Source of the DNA: Beta vulgaris subsp. vulgaris | Taxonomy: Eukaryota > Streptophyta > Magnoliopsida > Caryophyllales > Amaranthaceae | Length of the DNA: 64,000 nucleotides | Direction: 5' to 3' | Assembly (NCBI RefSeq): GCF_026745355.1 | Contig: NC_079203.1 | Location: 44,682,081 to 44,746,080 of the forward strand | Part shown: positions 27,504 to 39,194 of the stretch, in pieces | Layout of the letters: each line of letters begins with the position of its first letter | Numbering within the stretch: the stretch's first letter is position 1 | The notes under the pieces: generated by a model | Database searches by the model: none | The model's input: only the letters and a program-made list of their open reading frames with translations | What the model was told of the DNA's origin: nothing | Translations under genes and position numbers: made by a program

Positions 27504-28381
27504 GGTGAAAGAACAGGTGTCTATGTCCTGCTTTGATTCCTGTTTTGTAAACACTCTTCTTTGATACGTGGTCTGTTAGCGAGGGGGGGGGGGGGGCACT
27601 GGATGGTACTTGAAGATCATGATTAATGGGATTGTTCGTCTATTGAAACAAGATAGTTTGGGGGAAGTAATCTGAGCACTTGACGTATGTAGAAAACTTC
27701 TTTGTGAGAGCATTGCTTTGAACGAGCAGTACTAAACTCAGTTCCCCATATTTGGAGTGAACTCGGCATGTATAGAATGAATGAATATTGGTTTGTATTT
27801 GCATAGCAGAGCGTTGTTGTCCATTTATTTGTATTACATTTTCCATTTTTGTGAGTCAAGCCGACAGTCGTTGCGGTGGGGGAAAGGGAATAGGGACTCA
27901 GCCTCAAGTGCCCAAGGTAAAAGGTTTCAATCCCACCATATATTCCAAGTACTACTAGGTAGGTTTAGTCCAATTTTGCGGGTTAAGCCGTTGGAGTCGG
28001 GGAAAGGATAAGGGATTCAACCTCGAATGGCCGATGTAGAAAAGGTTCCAGTCACACCAATTTGTTAGTTTTGGGTTATTGGTTCCACACTCCCACCAAT
28101 CTATATCTATGGAGTCTATAGAAAATAGATGAACATCAAACAATATTATCATAAAACCAGTTGGTAGGGCTAAGAGTATTTGCTTTGTTGTTTTGGTTTG
28201 TTTTGTTATGCATGCCGTCTTATATGATGGTGATCGCTGCTGAGTGCTGATGCTAGTGGACCCACGGAACCTAATTCAGTAATTTGTGGATGTGAATGTC
28301 TTTGTGTTGGGAATTTTGTTTTTGTACTAGTATTCGTTTCAATAGTGGGCAACTGGGCATCATAAGTGGATAACCTTTGTT
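27504..28381. other. Intergenic: TMK 3' UTR and spacer
   Basis: It contains a G-run of 14 at 27583-27596 and two diverged direct repeats at 27853-28065. I see no exon or RNA gene. Confidence 0.4.
27853..28065 (+). repeat. Two diverged direct repeats, period ~120 bp
   Basis: The blocks near 27853-27945 and 27973-28065 share GTGGGGGAAAGGGAATAGGG-like and AAAAGGTT(T)C(A/C)A(A/G)TC-like segments in the same order. The second segment resembles a degenerate pol III B box, so a SINE-head origin is possible but unproven. Confidence 0.6.
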
Positions 28382-28398
28382 TTAAATGGAAACAAGTC

Positions 28399-29027
28399 TT
28401 TTTTTTGACAGGAAAAAAAATAATTTCATTCATAAGGGATAGTCAAACGGCACTTACAATCAAATCCTGAAGAATCGAAAAATTCCATTATAGGTATATA
28501 ACACCTTAGAACTAGATACATCGCAGATTTGATAAAAAATAGCCTTAATAAAAAACTTTATCTGAAGCAATACAATCTTTGAGTTCGCCCTGATTCAGCT
28601 TAATAACTTCCGCTGATGCATAGTCGTTTGGGTGAAAATACTTCTGTGGTCTTCTAGATCCTTACAGAGAATAGTGATTGTTAGATCTTCCTTCTTCATT
28701 AGACGAAGAAAAAAAGAAATGGAACATCCTAAAATAAATACCATCTTAAAGATGGGATATACTTATTGGAAGCAATTAAAAAGGTTTTTGGGGCTTACCA
28801 CCGGTACGAATACCAGCGGAAGCCCCTACAAAGATTCACAATTGAGACCAAGAAGAAAAGTGATGAAAAAACAAAGAGAAAGAAGAAAGAATGAAGGAAA
28901 AACCTTCAAAAAAAGAAGAAAACCTAGCGACGGGGGCTAGGAAAAAACCCTCCCAAGGAGAAACCCTTGAGAGAAAAAATTCTCTTAAGGAGAAACCCTA
29001 GAGGGAACGACGGCTTTAGTTTCGAAA
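28399..29027 (-). mobile_element. Short LINE-derived retroposed insertion with 17-bp target duplication
   Basis: The 17-bp TTAAATGGAAACAAGTC flanks both sides (28382-28398 and 29028-29044). Read on the minus strand, the element begins with LINE 5'-UTR-like sequence (repeated AGGGTTTCTCC units) and ends in CCTGTC plus an A-run, typical of plant L1 3' ends. At 629 bp it has no EN, RT or ORF1 core, so it is an internally deleted or SINE-like derivative mobilised in trans (inferred). Confidence 0.85.
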
Positions 29028-29044
29028 TTAAATGGAAACAAGTC

Positions 29045-29879
29045 AACTGGTTTTGTGTATGCCAAAAAATAAAAACAATTAAATCCTGCCACAACAAAGG
29101 TACAGAAAATTGTGTCGTGTGAGGAACCTTAGAGCATCATTACTCACAATTTTAGAAAAAAATCATCCTATTTCCTTTTTAACTTTCTCTCTCTTAAAAA
29201 AATAACATTCCACGATCTTTTCCCACTTATCTTCTTAACCATGAACCAAAAAAAATCATCCCAACTATTTTTACCTACTAAAATACTTTTTTACTCCCAC
29301 CCAACTACTTTTCTCTCTCATCACCCCGTCACCACTATACAATATTTTTATTATTTACTTTTTAATCATATTAAATATTCATTACTTATTGATAAAAAAA
29401 TTAATTTATAAATACATAATTAGCGTTTTTAGCATTAACTAAATTAAATGCACAAAAATATTTTTTTTTTTTTAAGGGGAAGATATTTCATATAAAATAA
29501 GCAAAATTATAGAAAATTAGTAAATAGCTAGAAAAAAATTTATCCAAAATATTACAAAATGGGTCTCTAATTGTAGATCTCTGAAAAATAGAGCCATTGG
29601 TATTTTTTTATTTTTTTCGCTTTGTTTTTTTAAGATATTTCATTTTTATTTATAATTGTATTATTTCTCTCACCTGTCAGAATTTGACAAGTGTCAAATT
29701 CTGACACACGCGTCAGATTTCTGACGAAAATTAATTTTTTTTGGCTTTCCCCAAGCCAAAACGACGCGTTTTAGCTTACTCTAACCAAAACGCGTCATTT
29801 TGACTGGGGGAAAGCCAAAAAAAATAATTTTCGCCAGATTTGGCGATGGGTCCCACTCCTGATCAAGTTTTCACTCACC
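29045..29879. other. Intergenic AT-rich stretch with a long hairpin
   Basis: No exon is visible. It begins with GAGCATCATTACTC, which resembles the end of some plant MITEs, and it contains the hairpin at 29720-29838. Confidence 0.4.
29720..29838. repeat. Inverted repeat (hairpin), arms ~46 bp
   Basis: The left arm includes GAAAATTAATTTTTTTTGGC and then CCAAAACGACGCGTTTT. The right arm is its near-perfect complement (AAAACGCGTCATTTTGAC, then GCCAAAAAAAATAATTTTCG). The loop is about 15 bases (AGCTTACTCTAACC). It is probably part of a MITE whose outer ends I cannot fix. Confidence 0.85.
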
Positions 29880-30472
29880 TCTGAGTTCCTTCTGTTGCTT
29901 GTTCCCCCTGAGGATCACGCACAGGGTTCTAATGTTAAGGAACATGCTTCTTCTCCTTTTCAGTAGGGGTTAGTTCCTTACCATAACGATTTGACTCTTC
30001 AGGTGGAGTCAAACCAATTTCAAAATTATCATTAGAACTCTGGAGTTAGTTTCATCAAAAATTATATGGACGCTCTCCTCTACACACATTGTTCTTTTAT
30101 TGTAAACTCGATATACCTTACTATTTGAAGCATATCCTAAAAATATTACTTCATCGCTTCTAGCATCAACTTCCCTAGATTGTTCTTTCCATTATTGTGA
30201 ACAATAAAACATTTACATCCAGAAATACGAAAATAAGAAATATTTGGTTTTCTTCCTCTAAAGAGTTCATAAGGTGTCTTCAATTTTATTGGCCTCAATA
30301 TTACTCGATTGATGATGTAACATGCTGTGTTACTTTTTTTTTTTTTGATAATTTGTAGCTTTTATTGCTGCTTTTAGGCTCAAGCCCAGATTGTTACAGC
30401 AAAGCCAATTCAATGAGAATGGCGTCAAGAACTACACAGATACATTCATGATTTCTCTATGCTTCACACATT

Positions 30473-30997
30473 TTACATCCAAGCAAGGAATTCATTCTCC
30501 CTACGGAGTCCTTGTTTTGCTAAAACATCAGCTACGGCATTTGATTCTCGGTGCTTGTGAATTATTTTTGCTTTCAGTTTGGAATGTATGGAGTTACGGA
30601 TGAAGTTCAGCATGAAGTCAAGGTTCCAAGGTCCTCCCTGATTTGAGTTGCACCATTTTACGGCATTGAAAGAATCTGATTCAAGGATGATTGAGCAAGA
30701 GCTAATTCGTGGATTCGATAAGGAAATCTTCACCGCTCGGAAAATTGCATAGACTTCGGCTGAATTAATCTCCATTGGTGGGATTGGAGAGGAGAATACA
30801 CATAGAAAATTCCCTTGATCATTGCGCAAAACCCCACCTATTGCACTTTGGTGGTTAATTGGATCAAGCGAGGCATCGGTGTTCCACTTGTATGTTGTTG
30901 CTGGAGGAGGACTCCAATTAGCACTCAGATTTACCTTGCGAAGGGCCCCCTTAGACTTTGATTTTGATATCCATTTAAGGCACATCGGGTTCCGCAC
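30473..30997 (-). pseudogene. LINE RNase H domain
   Basis: One open frame carries the four acidic positions of an RNase H1 fold: YKWNTDASLD, INSAEVYAIF, LESDSFNAV and RESNAVADVLAKQG. This C-terminal domain is known in several plant L1 lineages. The domain is open, but it is cut off from the RT by upstream stops. Confidence 0.88.
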
Positions 30998-31030
30998 TAT
31001 TTCATCAGGGGAGTAGGGGGATGGATGTCC

Positions 31031-32014
31031 TCACCCCTTAAGCCACCAGCTCAAGCGAAGAAGGATTAGAGTGTGTATTTGATCAGCCAAGCAAGAAGCA
31101 TTACCGAAAATCCGAGCATTGCGCTCCTTCCAGATTGACCATGTGATTACAAAAAAAGCCGCCAGCCAAACTTTTTTAAATAGCGGTTGTGCTCCACGGA
31201 ATTCCCATTGAATCAAAGCATCTTGAGGGGTATGACCCAACTAAGCTCCCATAATGACATCCACCACATCCACAGTCCCCTTGAGAATTCACAATGGATA
31301 AACAAATGATCGATTGTTTCCACGTGTTTTTTACAGAAAACACACATTGCTTCGGATATTGGGATGATTCCAAGCCATGAAAGCATGGCCCTTGTGTTAA
31401 TTTTCCCGAGAAGGGCGAACCATATGAAGATTTCAATCCGGTGTGGGACCACACCTTTCCATATTTTCTGGAAATTTATCGCCGGGATTGCAGGGGAAGA
31501 CTTGTCTAGTTCCCTTGTGCAGGATTTGACCGAGAATCTCCCAGCCTTCTCCGGAGTCCATACCCAAAAGTCTTGGCCTTTTGAGTCGAGTGCCACTTGG
31601 TCCAGGAGCAGCATCAATTGTTTGAGGTCGCACAGATCTCGCGCTCTTGGATCGCGTTTCCAGGGAGGGCTCTAAACCCAATCCAGACCATCCCAGAAGC
31701 CCATGAATGTAATGGAAGCATTGAGGCCTGCTGACAGAAGAAACAATCTGGGGAAGGCTTTTTTTAACGATGCTGGCCCTATCCAAATGTCGTGCCAAAA
31801 CAGGGTGGTAGCACCATTCCCCACCCTTTTCCTAATACATGACGTTGCAAAAGATTTTGCTGGTGAGTTGGAAAGTATTGCGGAACAAATGAACTTCCAT
31901 GGGCCTCCATTCGAGGGAATCGAGAAGTCCTCCCAAGTGAAGGAAGACGAGTATCCATATTTGTTACTGATGATATGCCTCCATAGGGCTTGTGGCTCTG
32001 AAAAAAAATCTCCA
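31031..32014 (-). pseudogene. LINE ORF2 continuation: zf-RVT region, frameshifted
   Basis: Three overlapping frames carry the continuation. One (31672-32014) has FFSEPQALWRHII. The next (31213-31617) has FWVWTPEKAGRFSVKSC and CVFCKKHVETIDHLF, the zf-RVT Cys/His pattern. The last (31031-31240) has WSIWKERNARIFG. At least two frameshifts separate them. Confidence 0.85.
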
Positions 32015-34612
32015 CTACCATTTAAATAGTAGAGAGATATTTCGATGCAGCAAATTCCCAACTCCTAGCCCACCAAGTGCCTTAGGGAGCTCAATGAGGT
32101 TCCAAGCCGCCAATGGCAAGAATTTTTTGTGTTCATCTCCACACCAAAAAAATTGTCTTTGTAATTTCACAATTTTTTCCACAATTCCTTTAGGAATAGG
32201 GAATAATGACATGTAGTACAAAGGTAAACTTGACAAAGCAGCTTTGATAAGCGTGATACGACCCCCGATAGATAGGCACTTGCCCTTCCATGATGCCAAC
32301 TTGTTCCTCATTCTTTCTAATACCGATTCCCATGAGCTCAGACGGGTAGTGCATCCCCCAATAGGCAGACCCAGGTAGAGAAACGGGAGATGCCCGATTC
32401 TACATTGTAGAGTTTTGGCTGCCATCTTGAGCCAAGATTCTTCAACATTTATTCCGATAATTGAGCTCTTAAAAAATTTAACTTGGAGCCCCGAAGCAAG
32501 GTGGAAGATGATCAAGGTTTTCTTGATGTTCATTAAAGCCTCGATATTTTGTGGTGCAAAGATGACGGTATCATCCGCATATTGCAAGTGGCTAAGTTTT
32601 AAGCCATCCTTCGATATCTCGACACCCTCCCATAGGCCCAAAGAGATGGCTCGCTGCAATAACAGGTTTAGCGGCTCCACTACAATATCGAATAGAAACG
32701 GGGAAAGGGGGTCCCCTTGTCGGAGCCCTCTCTCGAGTTTGAAAGGCTCAGTAGGGGATCCATTAACAAGAACCGATGCAGAGGCCGACATAACACACGA
32801 TCTAATCCAACATCGCCAAATATCCGGAAACCCCATCTCACCCAACACCCAATCTAGATAATTCCATGAAATGCAGCCAAAAGCTTTATGAAAATCGAGT
32901 TTAAGGATTACCGCATTTTTCTTTCTTCGTTTGCAAGAGTCAATGAATTCCCCTGCAATAAGAGCTCCGTCTAGTATCTGCCGGCCCTTGATGAAAGAGG
33001 TTTGACAGTGGCTCACTAGTCGGTCCATTACTCTCTGTAGCCGACGGGCTAGAAGTTTAGCCACAATCTTATAAAGGCAGCCAACCATGCTGATTGGTCG
33101 GAATTCTTTGAAGTGGGAAGGTCCCTCCACTTTCGGAATAAGTGCTATAAAGGCATTGTTGCATCCCTTAGGTAGTCTGCGAGAGGCCCAAAAAAAGTCC
33201 ACCATACTATAAATATCCTCTTTTATCACTTCCCATGCAGCTTTGATGAAGCTGAAGTTGAAACCATCCGGGCCCGGGGATTTTTGGCCGTCGCATGATT
33301 TAATGGCTTCGTCAATTTCCTCTCGAGAAAAGGGGGAGATGAGCAAGGAGCATTCATCTTCTGACAATTTTGTGAAGTTAAGGCTTGTGAAGGTTGGCCG
33401 CACCACATGATCTTCTTTAAAGATTCCATGAAAATACCTCACTGCTTCTTTTTTGATCTCCCTGGGCTTATCAATGTGTGATCCATTGGCAACAATTTTT
33501 ACCAGTTGGTTTTTTCGACGCCGAATGGATGCTAGGGTGTGAAAAAACTTTGTATTCTTATCCCCTTCTTTGATCCATTTAGCCCTGGATAATTGAGCCC
33601 AGTATGATTCCCTCCGCCTATGCCACGCCCACAACTCCTGTTGGGCTTGATATTGGACCTGCAATTCATCAACAGATAACAGATGATTGTTAGCTATTTT
33701 ATCAAAGTGCCCGATTTTTTCCTCGAGGCCTTTGATCTTGAAGTCAATCAAACCAAATTCAGTGGCATTCCAAATTTTCAAATCTTCCTTTGTCACTCTT
33801 AATTTTTCTGGGATTGAAAGATTACTCCCTTTTAACCAAGCACTCTGGATGATTTTCAAGCATTGGGGATGAGACAACCAGCAATTGAGGAAGCGAAAGG
33901 GCTTAGCACCCCAATTACAGTCCTCGGGTTGAAGTAGTAAAGGGCGATGATCGGATAGGCCCCTTTTCAGAAGGGATAGTTTGAGTGATGGAAATATGGA
34001 TAACCATTCGGACTGGACAAAGATGCGATCCAACTTGCTTTTTGATCGGCCTCTAAACCATGTGAAGAGCCCGTTTGAGGCTTTTAGCTCGATTAGGCCC
34101 ACTTTTTGGATGAAATCATGGAAGTCAAGTGATCCTTGGGGTGAGAAGGATTGGCTACCTCGCTCATGGGGGTTTAAGATCTCATTAAAATCACCGGATA
34201 TTAGACATGGGAGAGGGTTGTTTGCGGAGAATTCTACTAGTTCTTGCCAAACCAAGGCCCTCGATTCTACTGAGCATGGGTTGTAAAGGTTTATTATTGC
34301 GCATTGGAATTTATGTGAGATGATTGTGCCACAAACACTTATCCAATGTCTTGACACCTGACTTGAAGATAATCGGAAGTATTTGGAGTCCCATAGGGTT
34401 ATTAAGCCTCCTGAGGGCCCTACTGAGGGACTGTGTATCCAATTGATATCCGGTTCCCCCCACATTGATTTGATAGTCTTGTCATGAAAATTCTCCATCT
34501 TTGTCTCCTGTACAAGGACGAAGGAAGGATGCGTGGCTTGAATAGTTTTGCGTAGCGAGCTTCGTTTGGGCCTGGCTCCAAGGCCCCTTATATTCCAGGA
34601 TAATGCAATCAT
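32015..34612 (-). pseudogene. LINE ORF2: endonuclease and reverse transcriptase
   Basis: The frame opens further upstream (to 34684), but the usual ORF2 start is the ATG at 34612 (MIALSWNIRGLG). APE-type endonuclease motifs are WNIRG, QETKM, SGDFNEI and LSDHRPLLL. RT motifs include GPDGFNFSF, FRPISMVGCLYKI and YADDTVIF. The motif usually LDFxKAFD is KAFG here. A premature TAG at the KW position near 32015, next to an eight-A run (minus-strand T-run) that shifts the frame, ends the intact part. Confidence 0.9.
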
Positions 34613-34629
34613 GATTGATACTTGGCGGG

Positions 34630-35049
34630 TTTTATGAGTGAGTTGGGCAGAGGCTAAGGGTTGCTTGATTGGTCCGCAACCCAATCTGATTTCTGCTTTT
34701 TCAGGATAGATATTATCCGATTATGGAGCTTAGAGAGCGGTCCATCAAAATGAAATCCCAGTTCATTTGCAAGTCTAATGGTGTCTTCCGCGGATATTGA
34801 TATGGGAGGTTGGTAGGATGATTGGTCTGTGGGTTTAAGAGAAGGATTTTGAGGTGCATTGGTTGTGGGTATAGAACTTGGAGGTGTTTTAGCTCGTTTT
34901 TTGACCTTCCTTTTGTTAAGCTTCTTTAGCAGGTAGGCAGACCTGTTGGCCAGGGGGACGTTGTCCTCAAAACCTGGGGGGTAGGGTGGGCCAGAGGAGT
35001 TGGAGGAGGATGGTTTTGGTTTGGGCCTTTGAAGTAGGGCGAATTTATT
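34630..35049 (-). pseudogene. C-terminal fragment of LINE ORF1
   Basis: One frame on the minus strand reads through a Pro/Ser/Lys-rich segment with PPYPPGFED, typical of the end of plant L1 ORF1. It stops just upstream of or overlapping the ORF2 start. The N-terminal nucleic-acid-binding part is absent, consistent with 5' truncation. Confidence 0.6.
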
Positions 35050-37440
35050 GGAAGACTTCTTGCAATGATCATCGTTCTAGCCATGTCCTCTAGGGTTCGA
35101 TTCTTCCTTTCAACTACTCCGTTTTGTTGTGGTGTCCTTGGAGCAGAGAAATTATGATCTAGGCCCTCATTGCTGCAAAATTCATCAAACTTGGAGTTTT
35201 CAAATTTCTTACTATAGCCAGACCCTAAGGTGTTTCAATTTACACCACTTGTTCGTTGAATCTTTTTAGCAAAAAAGTTAGAGCTCATCAAAGGTTTCAT
35301 CCTTACTATGAAGGAAAATAACCCATGTATATCTAGAGAAATCATCGACAATAACCAACACATATTTCTTACCCGATCTACTTTGGACACGTACAGAGCC
35401 ACATATGAAGAAGTTCTAATGGACTTTGTATACTTACCATTTTCTTAGATTTAAAGGGGGGGTCTTACTTGTCTAACTTTTGCACATAGATCACAAACAC
35501 CATGGTGTATAGACTTAATTGTTGGTGACCCAACCACTAAATCTTTCCCACTTAGTTTGTGTAATAGAGACAGGCTGGCATGACCACAATGCTTATACCA
35601 TAGTAGAGGATCTTCTCTAATCACGCTTAAATAAGTAAAGTTGTTTCGAGGAACAAGGTTCAGGTCAACCATATATGTGTTCCTTTTCCTTGTCCCTCCA
35701 AGGATCTTGGTTCTTGTACTTTCATTGCCGACAACACATGAATCGTTAGTAAACTTCACTATATTTTCCTTATCACAAAACTGAGAAATGCTAAGTAAAC
35801 CATGCTTTAAGCCCTCGACCAAAAATACATTATATATGGAGTGCGACAGAGACTTACTAATTTTACCAACAACTACTATAATACCTGTCAGGTTGTCTTC
35901 GAAGGTCACAGTTCTTTTATGGTAAGCTGAGAGTGAGAGAAACTTTGATTTATCACATGGTCATATGCTTAGAATAAACACAGGTTGTTCCCCCTCACTT
36001 CAGCATGTATCCAAATAAACTAGTCAATTGTAGGAACCCAGTCCTGCTTGGGTTCCTTTGTTGGACTTAGATCGTTCTTAGCCTTCCATACTTGTTTAAC
36101 CAGGTAAGTATTTCTCTCGATACATGCTTCCTCGGTGGAACAGTCAGACATTATGCGTCCACTGTTCCCACAATAAGAACATATTTTACTGCTTGGCTGA
36201 TCAACATATTTTTTTTTTCTTTTTATTTTTCTTCTTGTGGTTGAAACCTAGTCCATTTCTTCCTTTATGTTGATACTTTTTTGTATCCAACTTACTGGAT
36301 CAGGAAGTGTATTCCTAGAGGAATCTAGTTCCTTTTAAGTACTAAATTTTCACTTAAAACATTTTCGTAATAAGTTTTTTGTCTTTCAGAATATGTTATG
36401 GTACTAGTACATGGATCTGTTCCTTTAGGAACAAAGATTTTCAACTCTGCCAATTCCATACTTAAAATATAGTTCTTATTTTTAACCTTCTCAAATGCTT
36501 CTTGAATGCTTTGGTTTTTATCAAAAAGGTTAAAAAACGTTTTTCGGTATCGGTTTTTAAAGAATAAAGTCAAATCGAATGTTTCTTAGTAACTTTTAAG
36601 ACATTCTCTACTTGCTCCTTTTTTATGCAAATAAACTTATAATCATCTATGCTTTCAAGAAGTAATTTCACAAGTTGGCTTTTGTTAAGTTCTATAAGTT
36701 CTTCTTCTATAGTGTTTGAACATGCCCTGGTGTTTGACGATTCTCCTTCATCTTCAGTTTTGGTCACGAGGCATAAATGAGCAATTTCTTCTGTCTGTTC
36801 CTGTTCCTCATCAGAATCAGATCTACCCATACAGCAACCATGTCATGCTTCAAGTCTGTTTTTGAAAAAGGTTTATGTTGCTCCTTATTCCTTTCCTCGA
36901 ATTTCCGTTACCTTTCTCGATTTCCTAATAAGGACACTCCTTGATAAAGTAATCAGGACTTCAACACTTATGACAACTTAATTTGGTAGGCTTCCTTGTG
37001 ACCTTCCCTTTGTAGTTCTTGTTAAAGAACTTCTTGAATCTTCGCACGATCATTGTGGCTTCTTTGTCGTCTGCCTCCGACTTTTCTTGATCATCTATCT
37101 TGACGTAAGAGCCTTAGGCCTCACAGGTTCAGTCTCGTGAGTTCCTAGATGCAATTGGTGAGTCATCAAGGAACCAACCAATTGTTCTACATTAAATGTG
37201 GTGAAATCCTTTGTCTCCAATAAAGCTGTAACTTTAGCCATCCACTTCTCATCCTATGGCAGACTCCTTAGAACTTTTCGAACTTGTTCCTCTAGAGTAA
37301 TGATTTTTCCAAGGGACTCAAGTTCGTTTATGATTATCAAAAAGCGAGTGAACATGTCTTGAACAGCTCCTTTTGTTTCCTTTGAAACAATTCATACTTA
37401 TTCATAAGCATATATATATCTTCGATCTTTTCACCTCGCT

Positions 37441-37872
37441 TGTTCCTTCATGAGTAATTCACTCGAAGTCTTATCTTTTTCTCTTTTTCTTTCTCTCACT
37501 TGATTACAAGGATATTCCAAGCTTTTCACTCACCCAAACACTAAGAATATTACAGTGATATGTATTGTAGGAGAAGAAGAAAATTACTAAAAACTTTCTA
37601 AGTAAAAGACGGACTTTGAATTCTAGAAAGTCGTGATTTTTCTTCAAGCAATTCTTCTTTAAATAGTTGCTGCACTTTTTTTCCACTCCATGTTCTCCAT
37701 ATTGTGTGCTTCCTGGGTTATGGGAATCATGGCTCATTTACGCTGCACATTCTCCACAATCTTTGCAACGGTAATAGACAGATTCCACTATCCGTTAGTG
37801 GGCGCAAATACAACGGATGGACTTAGGTAGTTAGAGATCTTCAAGCGGTTAGTTCTACATTTTACTCCAACA
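37441..37872 (-). repeat. Possible 5' LTR of the minus-strand copia element
   Basis: On the minus strand the stretch starts TGTTGGAGTAAAATG at 37872, a common copia LTR start, and leads directly into the gag region. No partner LTR or clear primer-binding site confirms it. Confidence 0.3.
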
Positions 37873-38398
37873 ACCTATCTTGCACAATAATTACAACAAC
37901 AAAAATATCTCCAATAACTTAAGAATCTTTTACTCAAAGATTGTAAGTTAATAGATTTTATTAAACATATCATATAATAAAATTCAAAGTGCATAATATC
38001 TTGACTAGATTAAATTTCACTAATCTCTCTTTACAAGATACATAACAATTAACAAAACAATATTGGAAGATTTTATTTTTTTCCAAAATAAAACTATACA
38101 AGACTTAATTATTTGACATCATCAAAACATGAAATACAACAACAACTAAAAAGCTCTCATAAGGTAGAGTTTACAAGTTTCTTTATTAGTAGCTTTGACA
38201 AGATGTAGTTCAAAAATATAGTTGTTGACAACTTTTTTTTTTTGAAATATTATTTACCTTATTAGTCACATGAGGTTTGATTCCTAAATCTTAGGGATAC
38301 GATGTGGAAGTGATGTCACTACTACACCATAGCTACCTCATACCTACAATCAAATTATATGTTGGATACTTGGATTTCTATACATACTTCCTCCGTAA
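37873..38398. other. AT-rich spacer
   Basis: No exon or RNA gene is seen. The right border is a Stowaway-like terminus (ATACTTCCTCCGTAA), which served as target for the adjacent SINE. Confidence 0.4.
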
Positions 38399-38587
38399 TT
38401 GAGTGGAGTACCACCCCTAATTTCAGGGTATTGTTCGAGATTCGAATCCTCATTCCAACAATATATTGGAGTAATTACTTATGGTTGTTTAGCCTTGTAC
38501 TCAACCTCTGAATTGGCATGCCCTGCAAGCTAGTAGCCTAGCAGGGGATGATATTCGGACCAATTATCTTTCCTAATAAAAAAAGTA
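38399..38587 (+). mobile_element. tRNA-derived SINE with ~20-bp target duplication
   Basis: The head has a good pol III B box (GATTCGAATCC, near 38439). The tail is CCTAATAAAAAAAG. The flanks are a 20-bp duplication with two mismatches (38379-38398 and 38588-38607, core ATACTTC and TCCGTAA). A related minus-strand copy lies at 6408-6542. Confidence 0.8.
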
Positions 38588-38607
38588 TATATATACTTCT
38601 TCCGTAA

Positions 38608-39194
38608 CATAATTATGTAAGGTATTATCTGTGAGATATAAAATATCTATTTGTTGCAATTATATTAATATGAATAACGTATTTTTTATTTTTATAAATA
38701 TACAAGTATTGTTTTTATACCACCAAAAAACTATGCATTTTTTTTTTATATTAATCATCACACACCATGACTTGAAACATTGTTGAGTCTTGAGACCAAG
38801 AACTAGTTCATGTGTAATAGACTAATAGTATATTGATTACTATTCTATGGCATCAAAATAACATGCAAATTCAAATTCCATGCCTTTCCGGCTCCTATTG
38901 CCAAGTCCATGAAACCCACCCTGATATTCTAAACAAATCTTCCCAACAAACATCCCCCTAAAAAATTGAGGATTTAGGAAAATTGTTCTTCATTTTTCTT
39001 TCTTTGTTGAAGCAGGGGTTAGAAAATTTCAGAGTTAGGACCACATTTTTTATGTGCTTATACTGCTTAATACTATAATTCTAGTAATTCTAACCACTTT
39101 TGCTACTGTAAAACCCTTGAGAAACCCATATAACTTCTGCAATTCATATAGACAAAAGGAATAAAGTAGGGTTTTTTTTGGAGGTTTTTCTTCC
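38608..39194 (+). promoter_or_regulatory. Upstream region of the SHH1-like gene
   Basis: This AT-rich stretch lies between the SINE and the start codon at 39195. It includes the probable 5' UTR. No specific promoter element stands out. Confidence 0.35.

Larger units (their letters stand above)
30334..35049 (-). mobile_element. L1-type LINE with RNase H, 5'-truncated, inside copia integrase
   Basis: On the minus strand it runs from about 35049 to the poly(A) tail, seen as 13 T at 30334-30346. It carries the C-terminal end of ORF1, an ORF2 endonuclease and reverse transcriptase, a zf-RVT region and an RNase H domain. Flanking sequence on both sides is the same copia integrase read on the minus strand. 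No target duplication is seen, and about 20 bases of the copia target appear to be missing. Confidence 0.88.
29880..37440 (-). mobile_element. Decayed Ty1/copia retrotransposon, minus strand, split by a LINE
   Basis: Reading from right to left: gag (about 37400-36300, UBN2-like and a zinc knuckle near 36950), a second knuckle-like motif near 36170, GAG-pre-integrase (35451-35909, LLWYKHCGHASLSLL and CDLCAK), integrase core to QQNGVVERKNRTLEDMA-type sequence near 35100, then the LINE. The integrase/linker region resumes from 30333 down to about 29880. Reverse transcriptase, RNase H and the 3' LTR are absent. Stops are frequent, and the knuckle near 36170 has lost its His. Confidence 0.8.
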
